A stretch of 64,000 nucleotides of DNA from Aerococcaceae bacterium DSM 111022 (GTDB lineage: Bacteria; Bacillota; Bacilli; Lactobacillales; Aerococcaceae). Shown piece after piece: positions 1 to 9,519 of this stretch; position 1 is the stretch's first letter; each line of letters opens with the position of its first letter. The notes below the pieces were generated by a model, which was not told where the DNA came from, ran no database searches, and saw only the letters and a list, made by a program, of their open reading frames with translations. The stretch spans positions 124,001 to 188,000 of the forward strand of contig JACBXO010000003.1 in the NCBI GenBank assembly GCA_015863195.1. Reading direction: 5' to 3'. Both the position numbers and the translations under genes were made by a program.

Positions 1-18
1 CGAAATTGAAGGGTATTA

Positions 19-531
19 TTATTTGGATTGAACTTGGGTTCCCGCTAAAATGTCACCTAAATGTCTTTTATCAGACCGAAAAAATGCCATAAATAGTAGT
101 GTAATTAATAGTAAGATACTAACCCAACTCAGCATTACCGACCATAAATTGAAGTCGTTATAAATGCTTTGAATGGTCCCCATATGGCCAAGTTGCCAAG
201 GTAAAAATTTGATTGAATTGCGAATTAAAGCGCTGGTTGTTTTAGATTTCGTAAAGTGCAGTTTCAATCCAGTTTTATTTTTTCCAAAAGACTTTCCAGT
301 GCTTTCTAAACAAGTAAATAATAAAATTATTGGAATAACCGTCGTAAAAGTAGCTATTAATTGAGATTCAAAAGCGGAGTATTCGGGAACACCATCTAAA
401 ATGAATAAATACATAATAGTGAAAATAATGAATAAACTAAGGAGATAAGCGATGATGATAAGATAGTCAATAATAATGGCTAGTAATCTCTGCTTTAGTG
501 GAATTTCATTGTTTGTTTTCACGAAAATCAC
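19..531 (-). CDS. RDD family membrane protein
   Basis: 170-residue hydrophobic protein with three predicted membrane segments (about residues 15-43, 58-75 and 130-150). The first begins with the R..A...D arrangement (RLLAIIIDYLII) typical of RDD-domain proteins, and K/R-D-rich residues close the protein (RSDKRHLGDILAGT). The family is widespread and its role is mostly unknown; some members are linked to ion or osmotic tolerance. It starts at ATG 531 behind a GGAG-like site and is transcribed away from walR, probably from the promoter at 559-587. The downstream neighbour lies outside the window. Confident for family, no claim on function. Confidence 0.8.
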   Translation of the reverse strand: MIFVKTNNEIPLKQRLLAIIIDYLIIIAYLLSLFIIFTIMYLFILDGVPEYSAFESQLIATFTTVIPIILLFTCLESTGKSFGKNKTGLKLHFTKSKTTSALIRNSIKFLPWQLGHMGTIQSIYNDFNLWSVMLSWVSILLLITLLFMAFFRSDKRHLGDILAGTQVQSK

Positions 532-558
532 TCCTTTAAAGATGGATACGCTATTTTT

Positions 559-587
559 ATTGTATACTTAAGGTAAAACGCTTTCAA
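559..587 (-). promoter_or_regulatory. Promoter of the RDD gene with overlapping cre-like box
   Basis: On the minus strand TTGAAA (582-587) and TACAAT (559-564) are 17 bases apart, a good sigma-A promoter pointing into the RDD gene. The minus-strand word TGAAAGCGTTTTAC overlaps the -35 and matches 12 of 14 positions of the catabolite-response consensus TGWAANCGNTNWCA, so CcpA repression is possible. Confidence 0.5.
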
Positions 588-811
588 TTATTATGGATTT
601 ATTCGCTCAGATGATTTAAAATATAGTGATGATATCAAAGCTCATTTATGGAGTAAATATAGAAGAAATTACGAATTATACATTTAATGTTTTAGTAGTT
701 TATGAAGATGAATTGTAGAGACTAGCAAATTTAGTGATTTATAAGTATAATTAAAGTGTTAACTAAAGATAACTCGCTATTCTTTATATAGAGTAACGAA
801 GGGAGATTTAT

Positions 812-1516
812 ATGGATAAAATTTTAGTAGTTGATGATGAAAAACCAATCTCAGATATAATTACCTACTCATTAGAAAAAGAGGGCTATGAAGTTGTCGC
901 AGCATATGACGGCGAAGAAGCTTTAGAACAATTTGAAAAGGAAAAACCTGATTTAGTTATTCTTGATATCATGTTGCCAAAAATGACTGGTCTAGATGTC
1001 ACTAAAGAATTACGTAAATCAAGTGCAGTGCCAATTATTATGTTAACGGCAAAAGATTCAGAAATTGATAAAGTAGTTGGGCTTGAATTAGGGGCAGATG
1101 ATTATGTCACTAAACCATTTTCAAATCCCGAATTAGTAGCTCGAGTGAAAGCATCACTACGTCGTAATGCACTTACTGTAGATACTAAAGTAGATGACAA
1201 TCAAGGTGATATTGTTGTTGGCGATTTAATTGTTCACCAAGATGCTTATATTGCGTCAAAACGAGGCGAAGAAATTGAATTAACACATCGTGAATTTGAA
1301 TTGTTGTTATACTTAGCAAAACATACGGGTCAAGTTATGACACGTGAACATTTACTTGAAACAGTGTGGGGTTATGATTACTTTGGAGATGTTCGTACAG
1401 TAGATGTTACGGTGCGTCGTTTAAGAGAGAAAATTGAAGATGAGCCAAGTCATCCAAATTATATTATTACTAGACGTGGTGTAGGTTATTTCTTAAAGAA
1501 TCCTGATCAGGAGTAA
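812..1516 (+). CDS. walR: Response regulator WalR (YycF)
   Basis: 234-residue OmpR/PhoB-type response regulator. The receiver domain (about 1-120) has the acidic pocket D8-D9, phospho-acceptor D52 in VILDIMLPK and the T79/K101 switch residues. The C-terminal winged helix (about 135-230) recognises DNA. T100 in DDYVTKPF corresponds to the position phosphorylated by Ser/Thr kinases in other WalR proteins (family knowledge). WalR is the essential regulator of peptidoglycan hydrolases in Firmicutes. The length is standard, and order and spacing with walK-walH-walI-walJ make the identification firm. SD AAGGGAG precedes ATG 812. Confidence 0.97.
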   Translation: MDKILVVDDEKPISDIITYSLEKEGYEVVAAYDGEEALEQFEKEKPDLVILDIMLPKMTGLDVTKELRKSSAVPIIMLTAKDSEIDKVVGLELGADDYVTKPFSNPELVARVKASLRRNALTVDTKVDDNQGDIVVGDLIVHQDAYIASKRGEEIELTHREFELLLYLAKHTGQVMTREHLLETVWGYDYFGDVRTVDVTVRRLREKIEDEPSHPNYIITRRGVGYFLKNPDQE

Positions 1517-1523
1517 TTAGGAT

Positions 1524-3374
1524 ATGAAACGAAAATCCTATCATTTTTTTCAATCGATTTACTTTAAGATACCTTTACTATTTTTATTTATCTTAATGAT
1601 TGCGTTCCAATTTATTGGTGTATTTTTCATTAATCAGTTGGAAACGCAATCGATTGAAAATTTTAAAAATCAAATTAATGTCCAAGGCGAGTTTCTTACA
1701 AGTAACCTTGCTCCAATTATGTCTAATGAGTCATTAGATAGTGAAGAGCAAAGTTTACGTATGAATCAAGCCTTGGATACTTTTGCGACGACGAATGTAA
1801 CCAGAATTTGGGTAGTGAACCCGAACGAAACAATTATTGCAACCAATCAAGATATTAATCAATCTCAAATTGGTACCCAGGCAAATAGTAACCTAACACG
1901 AAACGTACTGTTGACACAAAATACTTATGCTTCAGAAGTACGTGATCCATCAGTTGAAAATCCTTATTATTTACTCGTTGTGCCTATTATTGGGGATCAA
2001 CAGAATCAATCACTTGGAGTGGTCGTAATTGAAGCGGGAATGGCAGATATTTATTCATTAAATAGTGAAATTATTGAAGTGTTTGTAACTTCTGCATTAT
2101 TAGCTGTAGCTGTATCTTTAGTCGTATCTTTCTTTATGTCACAGGGACTAACCAGACCGATTGAAAATATGCGGCAACAAGCTATACGTATTTCTGAAGG
2201 GGTATATAATTATCCAGCCGAAGTATTTGGACAGGATGAGTTAGGTGAATTAGCCATTACAATTAATGAGCTGGCAGATAAAGTCCGTGAAGCTCAGGAA
2301 TCAACCGAGTCAGAAAGGCAACGTCTTGACGGGGTACTAAGACATATGGGAGACGGTGTTATTAGTACCGATCGACGCGGGAATGTCGTTCTTGTAAATG
2401 ATCGAGCTTTATATTTGTTAAATGTGCGTCAAGACTGGGCATTAGGCCGTTCGATATTAGATCTGTTATATATCCGTGAAGATTTTTATATTGACGACTT
2501 AATTAGAAAAGATACCGAAGTGACTGTTACGCGTGAAATTAAAAATGTCACGACTATTTTACGTGCTGAATTTTCAGTCATTCGCCGTGAAACTGGATTT
2601 GTAACCGGCTTAGTATGTGTATTGACCGATGTTACAGAGCAAGAAAAGACTGATCAAGAACGCCGTGATTTTGTGTCGAATGTTTCTCACGAATTACGAA
2701 CGCCATTGACGAGCATTAAGAGCTATAGTGAAGCATTATTAGATGGTGCTTGGGAAGATGAGGCGATTGCACCTCAATTCTTACAAGTCATTCAATCTGA
2801 AAGTAATCGGATGATGCGAATGATTACGAATTTACTTGATTTATCAAAAATGGATAGTGATCAAATTGTTTTGAATATCGAGTTTATTGACTTAAAACGT
2901 GTGGTTGACCATATTGTAGACCGTCTAGAATTTACTCAAAAAGAAATTGGTACTAAATATAATATTCAACGTGAATATACAACTAATGAAGTATTTGTTG
3001 AAATAGACCAAGATCGTATGATTCAAGTGATTGATAATTTGTTAAACAATGCGATTAAATATTCACCTGATGGGGGAAGTATTACGGTAAAAATTGTGGA
3101 TTCTCATGATAAAGTTTATCTCAGTGTAACTGACGAAGGTTTAGGAATTTCTAAAGCTGACGCAGAACATTTATTTGAACGATTCTACCGTGTTGATAAA
3201 GCAAGATCCAGAGAACAAGGTGGTAGTGGTTTAGGTTTAGCTATTTCTAAAGAAGTAGTTGAGATGCATGATGGCCGAATTTGGGTAGACAGTGTAGAGC
3301 AACAAGGATCGACCTTTACAATTGAATTACCTTTGGCAGAGTTAGATGATTTTGATGATTGGGGGGATGAGTAG
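1524..3374 (+). CDS. walK: Sensor histidine kinase WalK (YycG)
   Basis: 616-residue membrane kinase that pairs with WalR to control cell-wall turnover. Two membrane segments (about 13-36 and 184-206) bracket an extracellular Cache/PAS-like sensor. Then follow a HAMP domain (about 207-258), a cytoplasmic PAS domain (about 262-365), a HisKA domain with the phospho-histidine H389 in VSNVSHELRTP, and an HATPase domain with the N box (DNLLNNAIKYSP), G1 (DEGLGI) and G2 (GGSGLGLAI). The full arrangement with an extracellular sensor resembles Bacillus and Enterococcus rather than the single-TM streptococcal form. It lies 7 bases after walR and its stop overlaps the walH start by one base. Confidence 0.97.
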   Translation: MKRKSYHFFQSIYFKIPLLFLFILMIAFQFIGVFFINQLETQSIENFKNQINVQGEFLTSNLAPIMSNESLDSEEQSLRMNQALDTFATTNVTRIWVVNPNETIIATNQDINQSQIGTQANSNLTRNVLLTQNTYASEVRDPSVENPYYLLVVPIIGDQQNQSLGVVVIEAGMADIYSLNSEIIEVFVTSALLAVAVSLVVSFFMSQGLTRPIENMRQQAIRISEGVYNYPAEVFGQDELGELAITINELADKVREAQESTESERQRLDGVLRHMGDGVISTDRRGNVVLVNDRALYLLNVRQDWALGRSILDLLYIREDFYIDDLIRKDTEVTVTREIKNVTTILRAEFSVIRRETGFVTGLVCVLTDVTEQEKTDQERRDFVSNVSHELRTPLTSIKSYSEALLDGAWEDEAIAPQFLQVIQSESNRMMRMITNLLDLSKMDSDQIVLNIEFIDLKRVVDHIVDRLEFTQKEIGTKYNIQREYTTNEVFVEIDQDRMIQVIDNLLNNAIKYSPDGGSITVKIVDSHDKVYLSVTDEGLGISKADAEHLFERFYRVDKARSREQGGSGLGLAISKEVVEMHDGRIWVDSVEQQGSTFTIELPLAELDDFDDWGDE

Positions 3375-4771
3375 TGAGACGAGATAGTTTGATTTCTATC
3401 CTTCTGTGCATTATGGTACTCATCAGTATGGGATTAACTTATGTCTCAATTAATAGTCATGAGTTTTATAATTTTCTCACCAATCAAGATACACAGGAAA
3501 CCATCGATTCACTGCCAGAAGATTCTACAGTCACTGATTATGACGTCACAGCATTTTATCAATCAAGTAATTTGGAGTTGAAAAATGTATTACGCCCATC
3601 GGGTTATTATTTTCACGAAAATGAAAATTTCTATTGGTTAAACCAAGCGGATATCCAACAAACTATTTCGGCATACTTCTCAAGTCGTCCTATTGTCATA
3701 GATAATCCAGGTGATATTAGACAAGCTGAAAACATTTTTTCACTGTTTGATGATGATTATTTAGAAATTGTCTTTCCAGAATTGCTGCCGATGGGACTGC
3801 TTAATAATTATTTAGGGATGGATAATCCTAGAGAACAAGTTTTTCAGATCAACCAAATTTTAATTCCATTTGATGGAACTCAAACAATCTATTTGATTAA
3901 TAGTCAAACGGGTGAGTATGTTAGTGGACGTTTAACTGAGCAATTAACGAAAGATGAATTAAAACGTGTTGTTTCTGATAATACGGATACATTCCTGCCA
4001 GTCAGAAGGTATTATGGTAATCATCATTTTATCTATTTACCGATCGAATCAATTGAAATGGTGAGTCAATTATATACTTTAGATGAACTACCAGATAATT
4101 TATTTATTTCACAAATGTTTTCAGGCGATTCGCAACCCCAAATCGTTAGCACGAGTAATACGAGTACTATTTACCGAAACTATCGTTATTCATTGGAGAT
4201 AAATAATGCAACGAAACGTTTGGATTTTATGATTAGTCGTATTGATGATGGTGTGGATAGTAATTTAATTGAAGGAATCGAAGATAGTTTCGATATGATA
4301 AAACAGTATGAATACTGGCCAGGTGATCTTCGGATAACAAATATAAATAATGGGCGAATTACTTACCGTCATCATTTGGATAATATTCCAATATTTACGG
4401 CACCGAATATTCCAGATTATGGGTCAAGTACGGTTCATTTGCGAAATGATAATAGTCATGATGTCTATCGTTTCCAAACATCACTCTTAATTCCACAAGC
4501 ATTTATTGATGGCGTCAATCAAACGTATAATTTAGAGTCAGATGAAGAATTAATTAATTACTTAGCTGAACGTGGCTTGAGCTTAGATGACTTTGATTAT
4601 GTAACGGTTGGTTACGAATGGCAAGTTGATATGGAAGAATTTCAAAAGTTTATTTTAGTGCCAAAATGGTTTTTAACGTTTGATGATACGCATTACGCTT
4701 TGGACCAGTTAGATTCTGATCAATTTAGAAACGATTATGAAGAAGTGATGCAAGCAAGAGGAGGGATATAA
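3374..4771 (+). CDS. walH: WalK accessory regulator WalH (YycH)
   Basis: 465-residue protein with one N-terminal membrane anchor (about 7-27) and a large extracellular part, as in YycH, which contacts WalK through its membrane helix and modulates kinase activity together with YycI (known in Bacillus and Staphylococcus). The GTG start shares its G with the walK stop TAG, which implies translational coupling. Sequence divergence in the extracellular domain is normal for this family. The identification rests mainly on position and architecture. Confidence 0.9.
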   Translation: MRRDSLISILLCIMVLISMGLTYVSINSHEFYNFLTNQDTQETIDSLPEDSTVTDYDVTAFYQSSNLELKNVLRPSGYYFHENENFYWLNQADIQQTISAYFSSRPIVIDNPGDIRQAENIFSLFDDDYLEIVFPELLPMGLLNNYLGMDNPREQVFQINQILIPFDGTQTIYLINSQTGEYVSGRLTEQLTKDELKRVVSDNTDTFLPVRRYYGNHHFIYLPIESIEMVSQLYTLDELPDNLFISQMFSGDSQPQIVSTSNTSTIYRNYRYSLEINNATKRLDFMISRIDDGVDSNLIEGIEDSFDMIKQYEYWPGDLRITNINNGRITYRHHLDNIPIFTAPNIPDYGSSTVHLRNDNSHDVYRFQTSLLIPQAFIDGVNQTYNLESDEELINYLAERGLSLDDFDYVTVGYEWQVDMEEFQKFILVPKWFLTFDDTHYALDQLDSDQFRNDYEEVMQARGGI

Positions 4772-5623
4772 TTGGATTTTAAAAGGATTCAAATATTACT
4801 AGTCTGCTTCTTTGTTATCTTTAACCTCTATTTAGTTTATACCATTAGTGAGGGGGTTTCTGGTATTAGTGTCAATCCTGGTTCTACGGCAGATACGATT
4901 ACAATCGAAGAAGAACTAAATAATCGAGGCGTTACTTTTGAGAACTTCAGTGATGACCGACCAGAGGTTAATCTATTAAAGTCAGATCAGAATAATTATT
5001 TAGCTGAAAATATTTCGCAATTAACCGAGCAAAATGCTTCGATTGACTCTCAGCGCGTGCTGACAAGTACATTCAACCAGCCAATTGAATTAGGTATTGG
5101 GATAACACAAGAGACAACAGTAATTACTCCTGAGCAATTTGCCTATTTGCAGGAGAATCTGCTGTCTGATGCTTCATTATTTATTCAAGGTGCGTCTTAT
5201 CCAAATTATGTCTATATTCCTTCGGAAAGAGTCATCGTTTTAAGGATGACAGACGGTGATGGTAATCGAATTATTGATGGTACGGCGGAATTAACATTAC
5301 AATTAAACGAAGATTACATGTTAACAAGCTATGTGCAGACATATCAAGCTAATATCAGTCAATTAAGTACAACCATTGAAATGATTTCTGAAAAAACGGC
5401 GGTAGAAATACTTGACCGACGCGTTGAAACATTGATTCCTGATGATGCGCAAATTTTAGCAACAAATATCAGCTACTATAGCTCATCTATATTGAATGAT
5501 ATGAATGTTTATTCACCTGCATGGGAATTCATTTATGTTGAGGAAAGTGGAACTACGAGATCACTGTTAGTAGATGGTCAACGAGGTACAGTTTTAAACC
5601 GTAATACATTAACTTATAATTAA
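4772..5623 (+). CDS. walI: WalK accessory regulator WalI (YycI)
   Basis: 283-residue single-pass protein (membrane segment about 5-25) with an extracellular YycI-type domain; partner of WalH in controlling WalK. It starts at TTG 4772 immediately after the walH stop, with the ribosome site GAGGAGGG ending 8 bases upstream, so the TTG start is well supported. It is the last gene of the walRKHI unit, being followed at once by a terminator. Confidence 0.9.
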   Translation: MDFKRIQILLVCFFVIFNLYLVYTISEGVSGISVNPGSTADTITIEEELNNRGVTFENFSDDRPEVNLLKSDQNNYLAENISQLTEQNASIDSQRVLTSTFNQPIELGIGITQETTVITPEQFAYLQENLLSDASLFIQGASYPNYVYIPSERVIVLRMTDGDGNRIIDGTAELTLQLNEDYMLTSYVQTYQANISQLSTTIEMISEKTAVEILDRRVETLIPDDAQILATNISYYSSSILNDMNVYSPAWEFIYVEESGTTRSLLVDGQRGTVLNRNTLTYN

Positions 5624-5635
5624 GATGAGCTTATC

Positions 5636-5675
5636 AAGAAACAATGACAATAAATTTTGTTGTTGTTTCTTTTTT
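5636..5675 (+). terminator. Terminator of the walRKHI operon
   Basis: AAGAAACAA (5636-5644) pairs with TTGTTTCTT (5663-5671) and runs into a T tract. It separates walI from the DUF2207 gene and hence walJ from the rest of the wal cluster. Confidence 0.75.
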
Positions 5676-5784
5676 ATTACCCTATAAATAGGCGATTATT
5701 TCAAGAAAATAAGTAAGACATTTTTAGAAAGGGCGCTTTCGTGGTAAAATGTAATTAACGAACGAAAGAGATGGAGGAGAAAAG

Positions 5785-7704
5785 ATGGCATTAAAAAGAT
5801 TACCCAAACAGTTTGGCTTTTTATTACTAAGCGCATTCATAGTCGCGATGTCAATTTTGCCGATTTCAGCACAAGATATTAGTTTTTCCATCACTGATTT
5901 AGATATTGAAGCAAATATTGAAGCAGACGGTGATGTTCTGTTTCAAGATGCATATACTTATGATGTTAATTATTTTAATGGAGCTTTAGTCACAGTCGAT
6001 CCAGGAGAGTCTGTATTAGATGATTACCGAGTAGGAGTTAAACGTTCTGGAGATAGCGAAATAACTTATTTAACGGAAGATTACACAGGTGAAAATGGAA
6101 CATATCAAGTAAGCCGCGACAATCAAGGTTTCACTACATTCAAAATTTTATATCCTTTAGAAAATGAAACGGTTGATTTTGTTATAGAATACCGTTTAAC
6201 TGAATTAGTTGTTAATTATTCAGACACCGCATTGTTTTCAAGAGTTATTGTGCCACATAATTTAGAAGAAACGGTGGATGTGAATGCAAGAATTAATTTA
6301 CCGGGTGAAGTAACAAATGAGAATGATTTTCGGGTATGGGGTTACGGAACACCAGCGGGTGACATTTTCCCTGTGAGCGAAAATGGAATGAGTTACATTG
6401 ATATCACTGCTGATAATGTCTCAAGTAATCAATTTGTGGAAGTGTTGAGTCTCTTTCCAACCAGTTTAACCCCGCAAAATCAAAATATGATTGATCAACC
6501 CATTAAAGATCAAATTATTGAACAAGAGCAGGAACGTGTTGAAGCTGATCGTAGGGCATATGAACAAATCCAACAATGGATGTCTGTAGGAGTAGCTGCA
6601 GTTGCTTTACTAGGTGGTGGAGGTGTTATTTTTGGATTAATTTATTATTTCAGAAAACGACGCGAGTCAAACCCAACACCTGCTCATATACCAGAACATG
6701 TTTATCACTTGCCAGCTGATTTAACACCAGCGGTAATGGCAACAACTGTCTTTAGAGATTCACCGACAGCGGATGATTTTTCTGCTACAATTCTTGACTT
6801 GGCCCGAAAAGGTTATATTTCGATTGAAGAATTAAAAGAGAAGAAACGTGGCATTTTTAAAACAGGTTATGATTCTACTTTGCGCATTTCACCCTTAGTT
6901 CAAAAAGATGATCCAAAGATGCTAGAATTGCAATCACATGAAACGGCTGTGTTTGATTACCTGACTCAAGATGGAAAATCATTTACATTAAACGATATTG
7001 AAACAAAAATTAGTAAAAGCAGCTCGTATCGTAAACGCCAAAATCGTCTTTGGACTCAGTTTAAAAATACGGTTGAAATTAAAGGAGAGCAAGAAAAAGG
7101 TGCTACACCGACTGCCCAAAATAGAGCATTACTCTTTTTAGGACTAGGGTTATTATGTACTATCGCGGGAACTATTTTAATCTTCATCGCGTTTTCAGAT
7201 TATATGAATGGTACTTGGATTGCTATTTTACTGGGAGCGGCAGCACTCTTAGCTATTTTAGCCTTTGCGGGAATTATTCTAGTAAGTAGTCGCCCAATAC
7301 GTACTTATGAACAAGATAAAATGAATAAGGAATGGCGTGGTTTTAAAAACATGCTAGAAGATATTGGGAATATGAATATGAGAGAGGTAGCATCACTACC
7401 TCTGTGGGATGAGTATCTAGTTTATGCAGTATCTTTAGGAGTTGCTGATAAGGTATTAGAAGCAATGAACAAGCAATATGGTGTTGAAGAAATGGCTGAA
7501 TTATCGATGCCATCGAATATTTATCTCAATTACTATCTAATTACTAACTTGATGCGCTCCAGTGTCGATCAATCGATTCGCTCTGCGGCACCACAATCTT
7601 CAAGTGGTGGATTTAAAGGTGATAATAGCGGAGGATTCGGTGGAGGATTTTCAGGTGGCTCCTTTGGTGGAGGCGGCGGTGGCGGAAGCGCCGGCGGTTT
7701 CTAG
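5785..7704 (+). CDS. DUF2207 domain membrane protein
   Basis: 639-residue secreted/membrane protein. A signal peptide (about 1-29, cleavage near ISA/QD) is followed by an extracellular beta-rich DUF2207 domain (about 30-240), a membrane helix (about 266-288), a cytoplasmic segment, a pair of membrane helices (about 452-475 and 480-505), and a C-terminal domain. The last 35 residues are glycine-rich (SGGFGGGFSGGSFGGG...), the usual ending in this family. Function is unknown. It has its own RBS (GGAGGAG, 5772-5778) and lies between terminators, so it is probably monocistronic. Its place between walI and walJ is unusual. Confidence 0.85.
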   Translation: MALKRLPKQFGFLLLSAFIVAMSILPISAQDISFSITDLDIEANIEADGDVLFQDAYTYDVNYFNGALVTVDPGESVLDDYRVGVKRSGDSEITYLTEDYTGENGTYQVSRDNQGFTTFKILYPLENETVDFVIEYRLTELVVNYSDTALFSRVIVPHNLEETVDVNARINLPGEVTNENDFRVWGYGTPAGDIFPVSENGMSYIDITADNVSSNQFVEVLSLFPTSLTPQNQNMIDQPIKDQIIEQEQERVEADRRAYEQIQQWMSVGVAAVALLGGGGVIFGLIYYFRKRRESNPTPAHIPEHVYHLPADLTPAVMATTVFRDSPTADDFSATILDLARKGYISIEELKEKKRGIFKTGYDSTLRISPLVQKDDPKMLELQSHETAVFDYLTQDGKSFTLNDIETKISKSSSYRKRQNRLWTQFKNTVEIKGEQEKGATPTAQNRALLFLGLGLLCTIAGTILIFIAFSDYMNGTWIAILLGAAALLAILAFAGIILVSSRPIRTYEQDKMNKEWRGFKNMLEDIGNMNMREVASLPLWDEYLVYAVSLGVADKVLEAMNKQYGVEEMAELSMPSNIYLNYYLITNLMRSSVDQSIRSAAPQSSSGGFKGDNSGGFGGGFSGGSFGGGGGGGSAGGF

Positions 7705-7778
7705 AAGCATATCTTGTAATTGTTAGGCATTAAAATCACTAATAAAGCCATATGAATTTTGAGTTTAGAAATTAAGCT

Positions 7779-7857
7779 TGCGTATGGTCGAAAGCCATTC
7801 ATTGCCACTACGGCACATGGATGGCTTTTGATTTGCGGAGGTATGAGGACATACGCT
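7779..7857 (+). terminator. Nested hairpin after the DUF2207 gene
   Basis: AAAGCCAT (7791-7798) pairs with ATGGCTTT (7821-7828), with an inner TGCC/GGCA helix (7803-7806, 7812-7815). This is probably the terminator, though the T tract is short. An outer pair GCGTATG (7780-7786) with CATACGC (7850-7856) encloses it, giving a larger fold than a simple terminator needs. Confidence 0.55.
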
Positions 7858-7927
7858 TTATTTATTGTATAAAAGTAAAATTCATGATAAGTTAGATAGA
7901 CGAGAATAAGAGGATAAGAGTGATTAG

Positions 7928-8776
7928 ATGACAGAAATAAAAAATATAACAGAGTCGTTATATAATAATCGACTAGGGACTGAAACGCTAAATTATTCAA
8001 TTTTAGCCAGTGGTAGTTCAGGAAACTGCATTTATGTAGAATCAGCGACCCATGGTGTCTTAATCGATGCAGGTTTAAGTGGGAAACGCATTGAAGGATT
8101 AATGGCTCAAATTGACCGAACATTACATGATGTTGACGCAATTTTTGTGACCCATGAACATAAAGATCATGTCCATGGTGTCGGCGTATTATCACGGAAG
8201 TATAAATTACCTATTTATGCTAATAAAAATACATGGTCACAAATGGCAAATATGATTGGTAAAATTGAACCAGACTTTGTTTGTTATATTGAACCGGAAG
8301 AAACGATATCCATTGGAGATATTGATGTATTCAGTTATGAAGTGAGCCATGATTCCATTCAGCCACAATTTTATTCACTTCAAAGAGGCGAAAAGCAATT
8401 TGTTTTATTAACAGATACAGGGTATGTTTCAAATCGACTCAGTGATATTCTTTATAATGCGGATAGTTATTTGATTGAAAGTAATCATGAAATTGAAATG
8501 TTACGTTATGGTCGCTATCCTTGGTCAGTAAAACAACGTATCTTGAGTGATAAGGGCCATTTAAGCAATGAAGATGGGGCGATTGCTATGACCAATTTAA
8601 TTGGGAATAATACAAAAGATATTTACCTTGGTCACTTAAGTAAAGACAATAATACAAAACAGTTAGCGATGGATACGATGACGGACGTTCTCCAGCAATA
8701 TGATTTTGCTGTGAACGAGGATTTTAATCTTCACATGACCGATCCGACTGAAGCTACTCCATTAAAACGCTTATAA
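7928..8776 (+). CDS. walJ: Metallo-beta-lactamase-fold hydrolase WalJ (YycJ)
   Basis: 282-residue MBL-fold enzyme. The metal motif THEHKDH (HxHxDH) and later DTG and GHLS elements match the YycJ family, which has nuclease activity and is thought to link cell-wall control to replication or division. A short N-terminal extension of about 24 residues precedes the usual YSILASGSSGN start of the fold. A second initiation site nearer the fold cannot be excluded, but no better RBS is seen. It is separated from walI by the DUF2207 gene, so it may be expressed independently. Confidence 0.9.
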   Translation: MTEIKNITESLYNNRLGTETLNYSILASGSSGNCIYVESATHGVLIDAGLSGKRIEGLMAQIDRTLHDVDAIFVTHEHKDHVHGVGVLSRKYKLPIYANKNTWSQMANMIGKIEPDFVCYIEPEETISIGDIDVFSYEVSHDSIQPQFYSLQRGEKQFVLLTDTGYVSNRLSDILYNADSYLIESNHEIEMLRYGRYPWSVKQRILSDKGHLSNEDGAIAMTNLIGNNTKDIYLGHLSKDNNTKQLAMDTMTDVLQQYDFAVNEDFNLHMTDPTEATPLKRL

Positions 8777-8784
8777 ATTAACAC

Positions 8785-8827
8785 AGGCTAGTGATTACTT
8801 GAATTGTAATTACTAGCCTTATTTTTT
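8785..8827. terminator. Bidirectional terminator between walJ and the TetR gene
   Basis: GGCTAGTGATTAC (8786-8798) pairs with GTAATTACTAGCC (8806-8818), followed by a T-rich run on the plus strand. It lies between converging genes, so it can serve both. Confidence 0.8.
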
Positions 8828-8840
8828 ACTCTATACTTTC

Positions 8841-9398
8841 CTAAGAAAAATCACGATACTTTTCAGGAACTTCTGCATCTTGATTGGGGTTAATTACCTG
8901 AGCGCAAAGTTTGGCAATTTCTTCGGGTAAGATGTCAAAATCGTTGCGTGCCCATTCGACGAGTAAATTATACGTGACGCCAATATAAGCCAGGCTTCGA
9001 TAACGGTGATAAGGATCGTTGGAAATATAGGCAAAAGCTTGATTTAAATAATCTAGAACCAATGTGTTTTGGCTAGTATTTAACATGATGCGGACGACGC
9101 GTTTATTGCTGTAACAAAATTTAAATAATGCTAACCAAAACGCGCTCCAATTTCCTGCGATTAATGTTTGTTGGCCTAAGACGATGATTTCTTTAAAAAT
9201 AACGTCTAGAGTGTCGTGAAAGAGATCGGTAATTGAATCATAATTACGGTAATAGGTCATTCTTGAGACACCCGCTTTTTCACTAAGCTTAGTGACAGAA
9301 ATTGCGTCGAGGTCTTGTTGAGTTAATAATTCAATCAGTGCCGTTTGTAATGCTTCTTTGGAAAGTTGATTCATTTCTTGATTGCTACTTTTAGCCAT
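8841..9398 (-). CDS. TetR/AcrR family transcriptional regulator
   Basis: 185-residue regulator. The N-terminal helix-turn-helix (about 15-62) includes ISVTKLSEKAGVSRMTYYRNY, a classic TetR recognition region. The C-terminal half is the all-helical ligand and dimerisation domain, of the shorter Lactobacillales type. It is divergent from the methyltransferase-ABC operon, with two palindromes in between. By family habit it should repress itself and the divergent ABC operon until a ligand binds. The ligand is unknown. Confidence 0.9.
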   Translation of the reverse strand: MAKSSNQEMNQLSKEALQTALIELLTQQDLDAISVTKLSEKAGVSRMTYYRNYDSITDLFHDTLDVIFKEIIVLGQQTLIAGNWSAFWLALFKFCYSNKRVVRIMLNTSQNTLVLDYLNQAFAYISNDPYHRYRSLAYIGVTYNLLVEWARNDFDILPEEIAKLCAQVINPNQDAEVPEKYRDFS

Positions 9399-9412
9399 AT
9401 TAACCTCCTATG

Positions 9413-9437
9413 GTGACAAAGCAGATTTACTTGTCAC
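9413..9437. promoter_or_regulatory. Palindrome near the tetR start, possible operator
   Basis: GTGACAA (9413-9419) and TTGTCAC (9431-9437) form a perfect 7-base inverted repeat with an 11-base spacer, 15 bases upstream of the tetR start on its side. Its size suits a TetR-family dimer site, but binding is inferred only. Confidence 0.5.
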
Positions 9438-9472
9438 ATCAACGAATAAAACAATATATATTTTTGTCTTAA

Positions 9473-9492
9473 GATGTTATCATTGTAACATC
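9473..9492. promoter_or_regulatory. Palindrome upstream of the methyltransferase-ABC operon
   Basis: GATGTTA (9473-9479) and TAACATC (9486-9492) are a perfect 7-base inverted repeat with a 6-base spacer, ending 27 bases before the start codon at 9520. The 20-base span is typical of TetR operators. It differs in sequence from the other palindrome in this gap, so the two may bind different proteins. Confidence 0.55.
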
Positions 9493-9519
9493 AGTTAAAT
9501 AAATAAAGTAGGGGTAATT

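Noticed and set aside
754-772. TGTTAA-N5-GATAAC upstream of walR as a WalR autoregulation box
   Set aside because: The second half is not TGTWAH; one half-site alone is expected by chance in AT-rich DNA.
5726-5741. GAAAG...CTTTC palindrome before the DUF2207 gene as a CcpA site
   Set aside because: Spacing and core do not fit TGWAANCGNTNWCA; the CG is displaced and outer bases differ.
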